Notes under the pieces: generated by a model
The model's input: the letters and a program-made list of their open reading frames with translations, nothing else
Told to the model about the DNA's origin: nothing
Database searches by the model: none
Source of the DNA: Pseudomonas sp. RIT-PI-q
GTDB lineage: Bacteria > Pseudomonadota > Gammaproteobacteria > Pseudomonadales > Pseudomonadaceae
Assembly: GCF_001297125.1 (NCBI RefSeq)
Contig: NZ_LHPC01000040.1
Coordinates: 151,967 to 215,966 of the forward strand
Direction: 5' to 3'
DNA length: 64,000 bases
Translations under genes and position numbers: made by a program
Shown here: piece after piece, positions 25,013-34,530 of the stretch
Layout: every line of letters starts with the position of its first letter
How positions within the stretch are numbered: the stretch's first letter is position 1

Positions 25013-25156
25013 ATGCTCCTGAAAGGTATTTTTCTCTACTGGCCACTGCTGTCGATCATGATCGTCGCCGTGCTGTGTCGACTCGTTCACAACGCCAAAC
25101 TCGCCGACCGGGCAGTTGAAAAAACAGTGATGATTCAGGATGCTTTTTATGCCTGA
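25013..25156 (+). CDS. Small putative membrane protein (47 aa)
   Basis: ATG 25013 follows GAGGTGACGCC. The product starts MLLKGIFLYWPLLSIMIVAVL, a single membrane helix, with a charged tail (HNAKLADRAVEKT). A longer in-frame start at 24950 is possible but has no better leader. The family is unknown. Confidence 0.45.
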   Translation: MLLKGIFLYWPLLSIMIVAVLCRLVHNAKLADRAVEKTVMIQDAFYA

Positions 25157-25222
25157 AATCCGATCAGCAAAACACCGAAGCCCCTGTGGGTGGTAATACA
25201 CAAATCTGACACGACACCGAAC

Positions 25223-25357
25223 CTGTAGCAGCTGGCGAAGCCTGCGTTCGGCTGCGAAGCAGTCGTGAAATCAGACCATACGGTGTGTCAGACCCACCCG
25301 ACACTCAGGGTTTACGACTGCTGCGCAGCCGAACGCAGGCTTCGCCAGCTGCTACAT
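25223..25357. repeat. Long REP/REPIN-type inverted repeat
   Basis: The arms CTGTAGCAGCTGGCGAAGCC and GGCTTCGCCAGCTGCTACAT flank a central spacer whose middle is inverted relative to the copy at 6187: CTCAGGGTTTACGACTG lies on the right side here. It separates the small ORF from the LysR gene. Confidence 0.85.
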
Positions 25358-25385
25358 GGGGTGTGCTGCTTCCGAGGTCCGCCCT

Positions 25386-26282
25386 TCACACCAGCAGTGA
25401 TTTCGCCAACTCCCGCACATGACTGCCCACCACCCGGGCCGCTTTCGACAGCGGATGTTGACGAGTAAACGCCATGGCAATGGTGCGCTTGATATCCGGG
25501 TTGATGATGCGCACGGCGTCCAGCCAGCCACGCTCCTTATCGTCCTGCACCGCAAGCAGCGGCAGTATGGTAAACGCACCGCCGGACGTGGCGACGTCCT
25601 TCATGGCATTGAGCGTATCCACTTCAATCGCCACTTTCAGCTCGATCTGGTGCTTGCGGGCGAGTTGATCCAGGGTGGTCCTCAGGCCATTGGGTCGCGA
25701 CGGCAAAATCAGCGGAAAACCCGACAACGCCTCGAAATCGATGCCGTCGCCATACGCCCCCAGACTGCCCGCCTTGCCCACCAGGTAGGTGTCGACAAGC
25801 CCCAGGGTTTCCTCGTCCCGACTATTGGAGACGCCATAGCGGTTGACCACGATAAGGTCCAGGCGCCCGGCCGCCAGTTGCTCGTCCAGATCGCCACTGA
25901 ACCCTTCGACCACATGCAGGCGCACGGCCGGCGCATGGGTTTGCAGCTCGGTGAACAGCAACGGCAGCAGCCGACGTGACATCGATGGCAACACGCCGAT
26001 GTGCACGACGCCTGCCGGTATCCCCGACGACTCCTTGACCAACGTCTCCAGGCGTTCGGCCTGTTCCAGCAGCAAGCGGATTTCCGGCAGCACCAGCCGA
26101 CCGAAGTCCGACAGCACCAGCCCCCGCCCGGTACGCACAAACAGTTGATCCCCCCATTCCAGTTCCAGTTGCGCCAGTTGCCGGCTGACCAGCGACTGCG
26201 CGGTGCCCAAGGCAATGGCCGTGCGGGAAATCGAGCCCAGTTCGTCCATCAACACCACGCTTTGCAGTTGTTTGAGGTTCAT
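25386..26282 (-). CDS. LysR family transcriptional regulator
   Basis: The 298-residue regulator has the N-terminal helix-turn-helix MNLKQLQSVVLMDELGSISR...AQSLVSRQLAQLE and a C-terminal periplasmic-binding-like effector domain (residues about 90-295). I chose ATG 26282 because the conserved LysR start MNLKQL lies there; a start at 26321 is also open. It is divergent from the acyl-CoA synthetase operon across about 170 bp, the standard arrangement for a LysR activator of a catabolic operon. The effector is probably the aromatic or unsaturated acid or its CoA ester. Confidence 0.9.
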   Translation of the reverse strand: MNLKQLQSVVLMDELGSISRTAIALGTAQSLVSRQLAQLELEWGDQLFVRTGRGLVLSDFGRLVLPEIRLLLEQAERLETLVKESSGIPAGVVHIGVLPSMSRRLLPLLFTELQTHAPAVRLHVVEGFSGDLDEQLAAGRLDLIVVNRYGVSNSRDEETLGLVDTYLVGKAGSLGAYGDGIDFEALSGFPLILPSRPNGLRTTLDQLARKHQIELKVAIEVDTLNAMKDVATSGGAFTILPLLAVQDDKERGWLDAVRIINPDIKRTIAMAFTRQHPLSKAARVVGSHVRELAKSLLV

Positions 26283-26452
26283 GGAAGGGCCAGTACCTGA
26301 AGCGGAATGAGCATGAAACATAAGCCATCCAGCACGCTCAAGCCATCACTTTTTCGTCTACCTGATATCGCCCCTATGACACTTCCGCATGACTCCCGCG
26401 CTCCCTAGACTCGAATCAGACCTGAAGCCAAACCTCCTGAAACGAGCGCCCC

Positions 26453-28543
26453 ATGGCCCATAACAATAAAACCAGCCCGGCAGCGTCAACGCTGCTCAAC
26501 CCGTCGAGTGTCGCCGTCATCGGCGCATCGGACGATCCCAATAAAGTGGGCGGACGCCCCATTCACTACATGCTCAAGTTCGGCTACCAGGGTCGCATCC
26601 TGCCGATCAATCCCAAGCGCGACACGGTGCAAGGGCTGGCGTGCTACTCCAGTCTGAGCGCGCTGGAGGTTGTCCCCGAGGCCGCCATCATCGCGGTGTC
26701 CGGCGCCAGTGCGGTCGAAGCTATCAAGGAGTGCGCCCGAGCCGGCGTCGCCACGGCGGTGGTGATGGCTTCCGGATTTGCCGAGACCGGCGAAAGCGGT
26801 CGCCAGTTGCAGCAAGAGGTGGTGGATTACGCCCGCTTGCATGGCATGCGCCTGATCGGCCCGAACGCCCAGGGCTTCGCCAACTTCGCCACTGGCGCGG
26901 TGTTGAATTTCAGCACCATGTTCATGGAAGTGCTGCCGCAGGACGGCCCGATTGCCATCGTCAGCCAGAGCGGCGCGGCCAGCGTCATGCCCTATGCCAT
27001 GTTGCGTGAGCAGGGTTATGGCGTGCGCTATCTGGTAGCCACCGGCAATGACGCTGATCTGGGCGTTTCCGAACTGGTTCGCCATTGCATCGAAGACCCG
27101 CAGATCCGCCTGATCCTAGTGTACGTGGAGAGTGTTTCCAACCCGCAAATGCTCGCGGAAGCGGCGCACCTGGCGCGGCAGAACGGTAGCCATCTCGTCC
27201 TGGTCAAGGGCGGCGTCAGCCACAAAGGCGCAGCGGCAGCGGCGTCCCACACTGGCGCGATGATCGGGCAGGACGGCGCATTGGATGCCTTTCTCGCCCG
27301 CCACGGCATCTGCCGCGCCCACGACGTGCATCAACTGGTCAACGCCGCGTCGCTTTACCTCAATGGTTATGCGCCGGGTGCCGGGCGCACCGTGATCATG
27401 AGCCACAGCGGCGCCGTCGGCGTGTTGTGCGCAGATGCCGCCGAGCGCGTCGGGTTGCCCTTGAGCGAACTGGCAGAACAAACCCGCGAGCGCCTGAAAT
27501 CGCTTATTCCCGATTTCGCCACCGCCGCCAACCCGCTGGACCTGACCGCGGCTTTGCTGGGCAACGGCGAGATGTTCCCTCGGGTGCTGGAAGCGCTGGG
27601 TGAAGATCCGCAGGCCGACATGTTCCTGATCGGCATGCCGGTCGCCGGCCCCGGTTACGACGGGCCGGGATTAGCGCAAACCACCGCAGGTTTCATGCGG
27701 CGTACCGGCAAAACAGTGGTCATGACGGCACCGCAAGCCGAGGTCAGGGCCCAATTCCAGAAAGAAGGTGTGCCGGTTTTTCGTCATGAAAGTGATGCCG
27801 TGGCGGCGCTCCAGCAATACGCCAGTAGCTGCCAATGGCGCGGCGAACCGCAAACGCCACAACCGGCCGCCGCCCCATGCACCTACACCGGGCTTTTGGA
27901 TGAAGCCGACAGTCTCACCCTGCTGGCCAGCGCCGGTGTGCCCGTGGTTGAACATGCGGTGTGCCACGACCCGGAAGCCGCCGCCCAAATCGCCGCCGAA
28001 TTCGGTGCGCGGGTGGTGCTCAAAGGCTGCGCCGCGCAGATCCCGCATAAAAGCGAACACGCGCTGGTGCACCTCAACCTCGCCGATCCGCAGGCGGTCG
28101 CGGACGCCGCGCGACTGTGCCTTGGCACTCTGGATCGGCTCGGTGTGCCCCACGGCCGGCTGATCGTCGCCCGCTCGGTGAAAGGGCTGCATGAATTCAT
28201 GCTCGGCGTCGTCGTCGACCCGCTGTTCGGCCCGCTGGTGGCCATCGGCGAAGGCGGAACCCTGGTGGAAGTTCGCAACGACACCGTGTCCTTGCTGGCG
28301 CCGTTCAGCGTGGCCGAAGCGCTGACCGCTATCGGCAAATTGCGCATCGCTCCGGTACTCAAAGGCGTTCGCGGACAGCCTCCACTCGATGCTCTGGCAC
28401 TGGCGAATGCCGCCGTTGCCCTCGGCAATTTCGCATTGCAGCAGCGCGACCACCTGCTGAGCATCGACATCAACCCGGTCATGGTCCTGGCCGACGGCGT
28501 GGTGGCAGTGGATGCCGTCATTGAATACCGGGAGGCCTCATGA
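26453..28543 (+). CDS. NDP-forming acyl-CoA synthetase (fused alpha-beta, acetate--CoA ligase family)
   Basis: This 696-residue single-chain protein joins a CoA-binding/ligase half and an ATP-grasp half. The CoA-binding start is PSSVAVIGASDDPNKVGG. The ligase half has IAIVSQSGAASVMPYAM and the phosphorylated-His region ASHTGAMIGQDGA near residue 265. The ATP-grasp half begins near LLASAGVPVVEHA and contains GVVVDPLFGPLVAIGEGG. It makes an acyl-CoA from acid, CoA and ATP. FerA of Sphingobium SYK-6, a feruloyl-CoA synthetase, belongs to this type. It overlaps the crotonase gene by ATGA and starts an operon. Confidence 0.9.
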   Translation: MAHNNKTSPAASTLLNPSSVAVIGASDDPNKVGGRPIHYMLKFGYQGRILPINPKRDTVQGLACYSSLSALEVVPEAAIIAVSGASAVEAIKECARAGVATAVVMASGFAETGESGRQLQQEVVDYARLHGMRLIGPNAQGFANFATGAVLNFSTMFMEVLPQDGPIAIVSQSGAASVMPYAMLREQGYGVRYLVATGNDADLGVSELVRHCIEDPQIRLILVYVESVSNPQMLAEAAHLARQNGSHLVLVKGGVSHKGAAAAASHTGAMIGQDGALDAFLARHGICRAHDVHQLVNAASLYLNGYAPGAGRTVIMSHSGAVGVLCADAAERVGLPLSELAEQTRERLKSLIPDFATAANPLDLTAALLGNGEMFPRVLEALGEDPQADMFLIGMPVAGPGYDGPGLAQTTAGFMRRTGKTVVMTAPQAEVRAQFQKEGVPVFRHESDAVAALQQYASSCQWRGEPQTPQPAAAPCTYTGLLDEADSLTLLASAGVPVVEHAVCHDPEAAAQIAAEFGARVVLKGCAAQIPHKSEHALVHLNLADPQAVADAARLCLGTLDRLGVPHGRLIVARSVKGLHEFMLGVVVDPLFGPLVAIGEGGTLVEVRNDTVSLLAPFSVAEALTAIGKLRIAPVLKGVRGQPPLDALALANAAVALGNFALQQRDHLLSIDINPVMVLADGVVAVDAVIEYREAS

Positions 28544-29322
28544 GTATTACCCAGAGCGTATGGGTGGAGATCCAGGAGGGTGGCATTGCACTGGTCACCC
28601 TCAATCGCCCCGCCAGCCTGAACGCGGTCAATCAGACCTTGCGCAGCGCATTGATCGCGGCGCTGCAGCAGCTCAATCACCACCCCGAAGTGCGCGCCAT
28701 CGTCCTGACCGGCGCCGGCGACCGGGCTTTTTGCGCCGGGCAGGATCTGGAAGAAGCCAGTGCCATCGAGTGGACGCAGATCGCGTCCTGGCTGACCGCG
28801 CAACGCGCCATGTATCAGGCCGTACGCGACCTGGACAAGCCCTGCGTCGCAGCAATTAACGGCGTGGCGGCCGGGGCTGGCATGCAACTGGCGCTGTGTG
28901 CTGACTGGCGAATTGCATCGCCCGAAGCACGGATCGGTCAGCCCGAGGTCAAGGCCGGCTTGGCCAGCATCGTCGGTTCCTACCTGATGTCGCTGCACAC
29001 CAGCCTGACGCACAACACCCAGTTGTCGTTGTCCGGGGAATTGATCAGCGGCCAGCGCGCTCACGAAATCGGGCTGATCACCGAACTGGCGCACGTCGAC
29101 GTGCTCGGCACCGCCCTCACCCGCGCCCGTTCCCTGGCGCAGCATCCGGCGACGGCCATCCGCCAATCCAAACAGCGCTTCCGGGCGCTCACGCAACCGG
29201 GCTTTGACGACGCCTGCACCGCAGGCATCCGCGCCCAACTCGAGTGTTACGCCAGCGGCGAACCCCAGACCACGATGCGCGCGTTTCTCGACGCCCGTGC
29301 ACGCAAAGGAAACACCCCATGA
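28540..29322 (+). CDS. Enoyl-CoA hydratase/isomerase (crotonase) family protein
   Basis: The 260-residue crotonase has the oxyanion-hole segments AFCAGQDL (residues about 64-71) and INGVAAGAGMQLAL (about 106-119). The catalytic Glu region is IGQPEVKAGLASIVGSYL. The second catalytic Glu normally found near PGAGGTQ is not evident in SIVGSYL, so it may not be a simple hydratase. It is translationally coupled on both sides by ATGA overlaps. In this operon it could hydrate or retro-aldol cleave an enoyl-CoA. Confidence 0.9.
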   Translation: MSITQSVWVEIQEGGIALVTLNRPASLNAVNQTLRSALIAALQQLNHHPEVRAIVLTGAGDRAFCAGQDLEEASAIEWTQIASWLTAQRAMYQAVRDLDKPCVAAINGVAAGAGMQLALCADWRIASPEARIGQPEVKAGLASIVGSYLMSLHTSLTHNTQLSLSGELISGQRAHEIGLITELAHVDVLGTALTRARSLAQHPATAIRQSKQRFRALTQPGFDDACTAGIRAQLECYASGEPQTTMRAFLDARARKGNTP

Positions 29323-30758
29323 CTGACTATCGACATCACTTGATCGACGGCGCCTGGATGGCCGCGCAATCAGCGCAGCACACCACGGTTTATGACTCGG
29401 CTACCGAAGCGCAACTGGCAAACGTTGCTCATGGCACGAACGAGGAAATCCATCTCGCCGTTCGCGCCGCAAAAAACGCCTTCGCGGCATGGTCGACGCT
29501 GCCAGTGAACGTCCGCGCGGACTACGTACGCGCCATCGCCGATCAGCTTGAAGAACACGTGGAACACTTGGCGGCGGGCATCGCCGCGGAAGTCGGCATG
29601 CCGCTGAAATTGTCGCAACGGATACAGGTGCAAGCGCCGCTGCTGGCATGGCGCGCAACAGCCGATCTCGCCGCGCAGTGCCTGGCGGATAGCAGCGTCG
29701 GCCACTCGACCATCACCCACGTCCCGGTCGGTGTGGTCGGCGCCATCACGCCGTGGAATTACCCGTTGAATCAGATCACCGGCAAAGTTGCGGCGGCGCT
29801 GGTTGCAGGTTGTACGGTGGTGCTCAAACCCTCAGAGTTGGCGCCCTGCACCGCTCAAGCCCTGGGTGAAGCGGCACTGGCGGCCGGTCTGCCCAAAGGC
29901 GTGCTGAACATCGTCCTGGGCGACGCCGCCACCGGCCAGGCCTTGGTCGACCACGCGGAGGTCGACATGCTGTCGTTCACCGGGTCCACCGCCGTGGGTC
30001 GGCGTATCGCCGCGTCAGCCGGCCAGGCCTTGAAGCGCGTGGCGCTGGAGCTGGGCGGTAAATCAGCGTGCATTGCCACGGCGGACGCCCCTATCGACAA
30101 CGTGGTGCGTCAGGGCATCGGCTCGCGCCTCCCCAACTCGGGTCAGTCGTGCAACTCGCTGACCCGGTTACTGGTGCCGGCTGCGCTGTATGACCAGTAC
30201 CGCGATTTGCTGGCGCAGGCGGTCACGCGCCTGACCCTCGGCGATCCGCGCGATGCCGCCACGCGCATGGGGCCGCTGGTGTCGGCAGCGCATCGGGACC
30301 GCGTGCAGGCGTTCATCGTCGACAGCGAAGCCCGGGGCTACGACCTGATTGCCGGCGGCAGCAACGCCGCCCTGCCCGTCCATGGTTACTTCATCGCGCC
30401 GACAATTTTTGGACGCGTGCCGGCGCAGTCGACGCTGGCGCAACAGGAAGTGTTCGGCCCGGTCCTCAGCGTCATCACCTATGACGATGAGCAGCAAGCG
30501 ATCGATATCGCCAATGGCACCGCCTACGGGCTGGCCGCTGCAGTCTGGGCGGGTAGCACCGAACATGCCCTTCACATTGCCCGGCAGTTGCGCGCCGGCC
30601 AGGTGGACGTCAACGGCGCGCCCTATAACGCCGCAGCCCCGTTCGGCGGTTTCGGTGACTCAGGGTTGGGTCGTGAAGGCGGCACCTTCGGCATTGAAGA
30701 GTTCGTTGAGCTGCGCGCGATTCAGTTGCCCGTCGCCCGTACGCAGGAGAACGCATGA
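29319..30758 (+). CDS. NAD(P)-dependent aldehyde dehydrogenase
   Basis: This 479-residue aldehyde dehydrogenase has PWNYPLNQITGKVAAALVAG at the cofactor site, FTGSTAVGRRI for pyrophosphate contact, the general-base Glu in ELGGKSACI, and the catalytic Cys in NSGQSCNSLTRLL. EVFGPVLSV is the C-terminal signature. The start is within the ATGA overlap with the crotonase gene, preceded by AAAGGAAAC. It probably oxidises the aldehyde released by a hydratase-lyase, as in ferulate to vanillin to vanillate, but the true substrate is unknown. Confidence 0.92.
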   Translation: MTDYRHHLIDGAWMAAQSAQHTTVYDSATEAQLANVAHGTNEEIHLAVRAAKNAFAAWSTLPVNVRADYVRAIADQLEEHVEHLAAGIAAEVGMPLKLSQRIQVQAPLLAWRATADLAAQCLADSSVGHSTITHVPVGVVGAITPWNYPLNQITGKVAAALVAGCTVVLKPSELAPCTAQALGEAALAAGLPKGVLNIVLGDAATGQALVDHAEVDMLSFTGSTAVGRRIAASAGQALKRVALELGGKSACIATADAPIDNVVRQGIGSRLPNSGQSCNSLTRLLVPAALYDQYRDLLAQAVTRLTLGDPRDAATRMGPLVSAAHRDRVQAFIVDSEARGYDLIAGGSNAALPVHGYFIAPTIFGRVPAQSTLAQQEVFGPVLSVITYDDEQQAIDIANGTAYGLAAAVWAGSTEHALHIARQLRAGQVDVNGAPYNAAAPFGGFGDSGLGREGGTFGIEEFVELRAIQLPVARTQENA

Positions 30759-31576
30759 TGTTCAAGCAGATCGAAATCACCCGCGCCGGCGCCCAGCAGC
30801 ACGTCGCCCTCGTCACGCTGATGCGTCCCGAGAAAATGAACGCCCTGACCAAAGTGATGGAACAGGAGCTGCGCGAGGCTTTCGCCCGCCTCGACCGCGA
30901 CGACAGCGTGCGCGCCATCGTGCTGACCGGTAGCGGTCGCGCATTTTGCGCCGGCATGGACATCGATGAACTCGAGGTGCTGCCACCCGATGACATCAGC
31001 GAAATGGCCTGGATGCGTGCCTATGACATGAACCGTCGAGCCGATTACCAGAGCCGCTACTCGTACTTTCCGGCGGTGCGTAAACCGATTATCAGCGCAA
31101 TCAACGGCGCCGCTGCCGGCCTGGGCCTGGTCCTGGCGCTGTACAGCGACATGCGCTTTGCCAGCGAATCAGCGGTGTTTTCCACCGCGTTCGCCAAGCG
31201 CGGGCTGATCGCCGAACACGGCATCGCCTACCTGCTGCCGCGCATCGTCGGTCCGGGCCATGCAGCGGACCTGCTGCTGTCATCGCGCAAGGTGACGGCG
31301 CCAGAAGCCTTGAGCATGAACCTGGTGCAACGTCTGTACCCGGCCGATCAACTGCTGGAACAAACCCTGGCCTACGCCGAAGACATCGCCCTCAACGTCT
31401 CGCCACGCTCGGTGAAGGTGATCAAGCATCAACTGGGCGAGTCACCGTTCCAGACCCTCACCGAATCGATCGCGATGGCCAACCGCGAAATGTTCCTGAG
31501 CATTCAAAGCGAAGACTTCAAGGAAGGGGTCGCGCACTTCATCGAACGACGACCGGCACGTTTCAGCGGCCGCTGA
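30755..31576 (+). CDS. Enoyl-CoA hydratase/isomerase (crotonase) family protein
   Basis: This 273-residue second crotonase of the operon is coupled to the aldehyde dehydrogenase by an overlap (ATGATG over the TGA). It shows GRAFCAGMDIDEL and INGAAAGLGLVLALYSD for the oxyanion hole, then FAKRGLIAEHGIAYLLPRIV in the active-site helix and HQLGESPFQTL. It differs clearly from the first crotonase, so the two likely act on different intermediates. Confidence 0.9.
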   Translation: MMFKQIEITRAGAQQHVALVTLMRPEKMNALTKVMEQELREAFARLDRDDSVRAIVLTGSGRAFCAGMDIDELEVLPPDDISEMAWMRAYDMNRRADYQSRYSYFPAVRKPIISAINGAAAGLGLVLALYSDMRFASESAVFSTAFAKRGLIAEHGIAYLLPRIVGPGHAADLLLSSRKVTAPEALSMNLVQRLYPADQLLEQTLAYAEDIALNVSPRSVKVIKHQLGESPFQTLTESIAMANREMFLSIQSEDFKEGVAHFIERRPARFSGR

Positions 31577-31694
31577 GCCTCACAAGCGCCGGCCGAACTG
31601 CGACAATCGCCAGTGGAACCTGCAATCAACGTCCGCTGGCGATGAGGCCGTACTGATACCTCGAGCACTCAATAAAAATAACAAGGAGTCAGCG

Positions 31695-33011
31695 ATGACT
31701 AGTCTCAACACCGTGGAACAAACGGCCAGCGCCCGCCACCTGGACCTGGCTGAATCGACGTTCAAGAAAATCATGTGGCGGTTCATGCCGCTGCTGTTTC
31801 TTTGCTACGTCGTCAGCTATCTGGACCGCATCAACGTCGGCTTCGCCAAGCTGACCATGCTCAACGATCTGTCGTTCAGCAATGCCGTGTATGGCCTCGG
31901 TGCCGGCATCTTCTTCATCGGCTACTTCTTCGCCGAAGTGCCGAGCAACATGATCCTGCACCGGGTCGGCGCGCGGCGCTGGATCGCCCGCATCATGATC
32001 ACCTGGTCGTTGATTTCGGCGGCCACGGCGCTGGTGCAGACGCCCATGCAGTTTTATGTGCTGCGCTTTTTGCTGGGTATAGCCGAGGCGGGTTTCTTTC
32101 CCGGCATCGTGCTCTACCTCACCCTGTGGTTCCCGGCCCATCGTCGGGGCAAGATGGTCGCGCTGTTGATGGCGGGCAATCCGGTCTCGGGGATTCTCAG
32201 CGGCCTGGTGTCGGGCTACATCCTGCACACCATGAACGCCGTCCACGGGCTGGCGGGATGGCAATGGCTGTTCATTATCGAAGCGGCGCCGGCGCTGATA
32301 CTGGGCGTGGTGGTGCTGTTCTTTCTGACCGACAAGGTCGACGACGCGCAGTGGCTGAACACGGCTGAAAAGACCTTGGTGGCTGAGGAGATCAAACAGG
32401 ACAACAGCAACAAAACCCACAGCTCAGTGCGCCAGGGTTTGCTCGGTGGCCGGGTGTGGCTGATGTGCGGGATTCTGTTTTTACTGGTCATGGGCACCAG
32501 CACTATCGGCTTCTGGCAACCGAGCATCATCAGTAATTCGGGGATCACCGACCCGCGCATGATCGGATTGATTTCGGCTGTGCCTTACGTAGCCGCATTG
32601 CTCGGCATGTACCTGGCCGGCCGTAGCTCCGACCGCCGCCGTGAACGCCGCTGGCATGCGGTGATTCCTTTGTTGGTGGCTGTGCCGGGTTTTCTGATCT
32701 GCGCGTTTTTCCCGTCGACACCGTGGCTGGCGATCCTCGGTCTGATCATCGCCACCGCCGGGATCATCACCTCGCTGCCGATGTTCTGGGCCTTGCCGAC
32801 CTCATTTCTCGGTGGCGCAGGTGCGGCGGCGGGCATTGCCCTGATCAACTCCACCGGCAACCTGGCCAGCTTCGCCGGCCCGGCCCTGCTCGGCTGGTTG
32901 AAAGACCTGACGCAATCGATGACCAGCGGACTGGTCATCGTGTCGATCTGCGTATTTGTCTCGGCGATGATTATCGTGCTGTTCGTACCGGCGAAAATGG
33001 TCAACCGCTAA
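31695..33011 (+). CDS. MFS transporter, ACS/phthalate-permease-like
   Basis: The 438-residue twelve-helix transporter has CYVVSYLDRINVGFAKLTML in helix 1 and LRFLLGIAEAGFFPGIVLYL in helix 4, the organic-anion symporter motifs. AAGGAG lies six bases before the ATG. It is 118 bp after the second crotonase on the same strand and probably imports the substrate of that operon. It ends ten bases from the convergent sorbosone-dehydrogenase-like gene. Confidence 0.92.
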   Translation: MTSLNTVEQTASARHLDLAESTFKKIMWRFMPLLFLCYVVSYLDRINVGFAKLTMLNDLSFSNAVYGLGAGIFFIGYFFAEVPSNMILHRVGARRWIARIMITWSLISAATALVQTPMQFYVLRFLLGIAEAGFFPGIVLYLTLWFPAHRRGKMVALLMAGNPVSGILSGLVSGYILHTMNAVHGLAGWQWLFIIEAAPALILGVVVLFFLTDKVDDAQWLNTAEKTLVAEEIKQDNSNKTHSSVRQGLLGGRVWLMCGILFLLVMGTSTIGFWQPSIISNSGITDPRMIGLISAVPYVAALLGMYLAGRSSDRRRERRWHAVIPLLVAVPGFLICAFFPSTPWLAILGLIIATAGIITSLPMFWALPTSFLGGAGAAAGIALINSTGNLASFAGPALLGWLKDLTQSMTSGLVIVSICVFVSAMIIVLFVPAKMVNR

Positions 33012-33020
33012 GCTTGATCT

Positions 33021-34367
33021 TCACTGGGCAGGTTTGGCGGGTGTGATGCGCCAAACCTTGTTCCCGACATCATCGGCCACCAGCAACGCGCCGCGCTGAT
33101 CCAGCGTTACCCCCACCGGACGGCCTTGCGCTTCGCCGTCGGCATTGAGGAAACCGGTGAGGAAATCCACCGGCAAACCTGAAGGCTTGCCGTCGTTGAA
33201 CGGAATGAACACCACCTTGTAGCCCGCCTGCGGGTTACGGTTCCAGGAGCCGTGCTCACCGACGAACACGCCATTGGCGAAGTTGGCCGGCATGGCGCGG
33301 GCATCAGAGAACGTCAGGCCCAACGGTGCAACGTGGGTGCCCAGTGCGTAGTCCGGCGAGATGGCTTTGGCAACCATGTCCGGGCGCGGCGGCTCAACAC
33401 GGGTGTCGACGTGAGAGCCGTAATAGCTCCACGGCCAGCCGTAGAATGCGCCGTCCTGCACGGATGTCAGGTAATCCGGCACCAGGTCGCTGCCGATTTC
33501 GTCGCGTTCATTGACCACGGTCCACAACTGCGTCGAACCCGGTTTCCAGGCCAGCCCGTTGGGGTTGCGAAGGCCGCTGGCAAACAGGCGCTTGTTGCCG
33601 CTTTTGACGTCAACCTCCCAAATCGCCGCACGCCCTTCTTCCGCCTCCAGGCCGTTTTCACCGACGTTGCTGTTGGAGCCCACCGTGACGTACAGCTTGC
33701 TCCCTTCCTGGTTGGCGATAACGTTCTTGGTCCAGTGGTGATTAATGCCGGCGGGCAGATCAGTCACTTTGACCGGCGTCGCGCTGATCTCGGTTTGGTT
33801 CTCGACGTAAGGCACTTTGACCACGGCGTCGGCATTGCCGATAAACAACTCATTGCCCACCAGGGCCATGCCAAACGGCGACGCCAGGCCGGTCATGAAG
33901 ACCTTCTGCACTTCAGCGCGGCCGTCACCGTCAACGTCGCGCAACAAGGTAATGCGATTGGCGCTGGGTGCGTCCGCGCCGACACGGCCCATCACGAAAC
34001 CCATGGCGGTGCGTTTTGCCCAGGCAATCGGTCCGGTGCCACCGTCAGTCGCGCCTTCCGGCATCGGCGGGTGATTGCTCTCGGCGACGAGTACATCGCC
34101 ATTGGGCAGGGTGTAGACCCAACGCGGGTGGTCGAGATTCTCGGCCAGCGCGGTGACTTTGAAACCGGCGGGTGCCTTGGGCATGTCACTGCCCGACCAG
34201 CCGACGGCCTTGGACACCTTTAACGTGGGGATCAACGATGTGGTGGGTTCGGGCAACTGCGGGGTCGGGCCGACGCTGGCCTGAGGCGGCAGTTTAGAGG
34301 ACTCACCACACGCAGTGAGCAGCGCGGCAGTCGTCATCAAGAGCGCAAGTCGGTTGGATACAGTCAT
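33021..34367 (-). CDS. PQQ-type sugar dehydrogenase (L-sorbosone dehydrogenase family) lipoprotein
   Basis: The 448-residue protein starts with a lipoprotein signal, LLMTTAALLTACGES, where the lipobox Cys is in LTAC. The mature part is a beta-propeller of the soluble glucose/sorbosone dehydrogenase family. Blocks include FKVTALAENLDHPRWVYTLP, GDVLVAESN, GLRNPNGLAWKPGS and VFVGEHGSWNRNPQAGYKVVF. It would oxidise a sugar or aldehyde in the periplasm, anchored to a membrane, with PQQ as the probable cofactor. It has no operon partner. Confidence 0.88.
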   Translation of the reverse strand: MTVSNRLALLMTTAALLTACGESSKLPPQASVGPTPQLPEPTTSLIPTLKVSKAVGWSGSDMPKAPAGFKVTALAENLDHPRWVYTLPNGDVLVAESNHPPMPEGATDGGTGPIAWAKRTAMGFVMGRVGADAPSANRITLLRDVDGDGRAEVQKVFMTGLASPFGMALVGNELFIGNADAVVKVPYVENQTEISATPVKVTDLPAGINHHWTKNVIANQEGSKLYVTVGSNSNVGENGLEAEEGRAAIWEVDVKSGNKRLFASGLRNPNGLAWKPGSTQLWTVVNERDEIGSDLVPDYLTSVQDGAFYGWPWSYYGSHVDTRVEPPRPDMVAKAISPDYALGTHVAPLGLTFSDARAMPANFANGVFVGEHGSWNRNPQAGYKVVFIPFNDGKPSGLPVDFLTGFLNADGEAQGRPVGVTLDQRGALLVADDVGNKVWRITPAKPAQ

Positions 34368-34530
34368 TGTTTAACCTCGCGATGGCCATCCGTGGGCCAG
34401 TTATTGGGCAGGCAAAATCACTGCGAAGTATCGCGGCGTCGATTCCGTTCAAACACCGCGTCTGGCACAAATCAAATTTGCCTGAATCGCACGAATGCAG
34501 ATTGCCGATGCCAGGCACTATCCCACGTAC

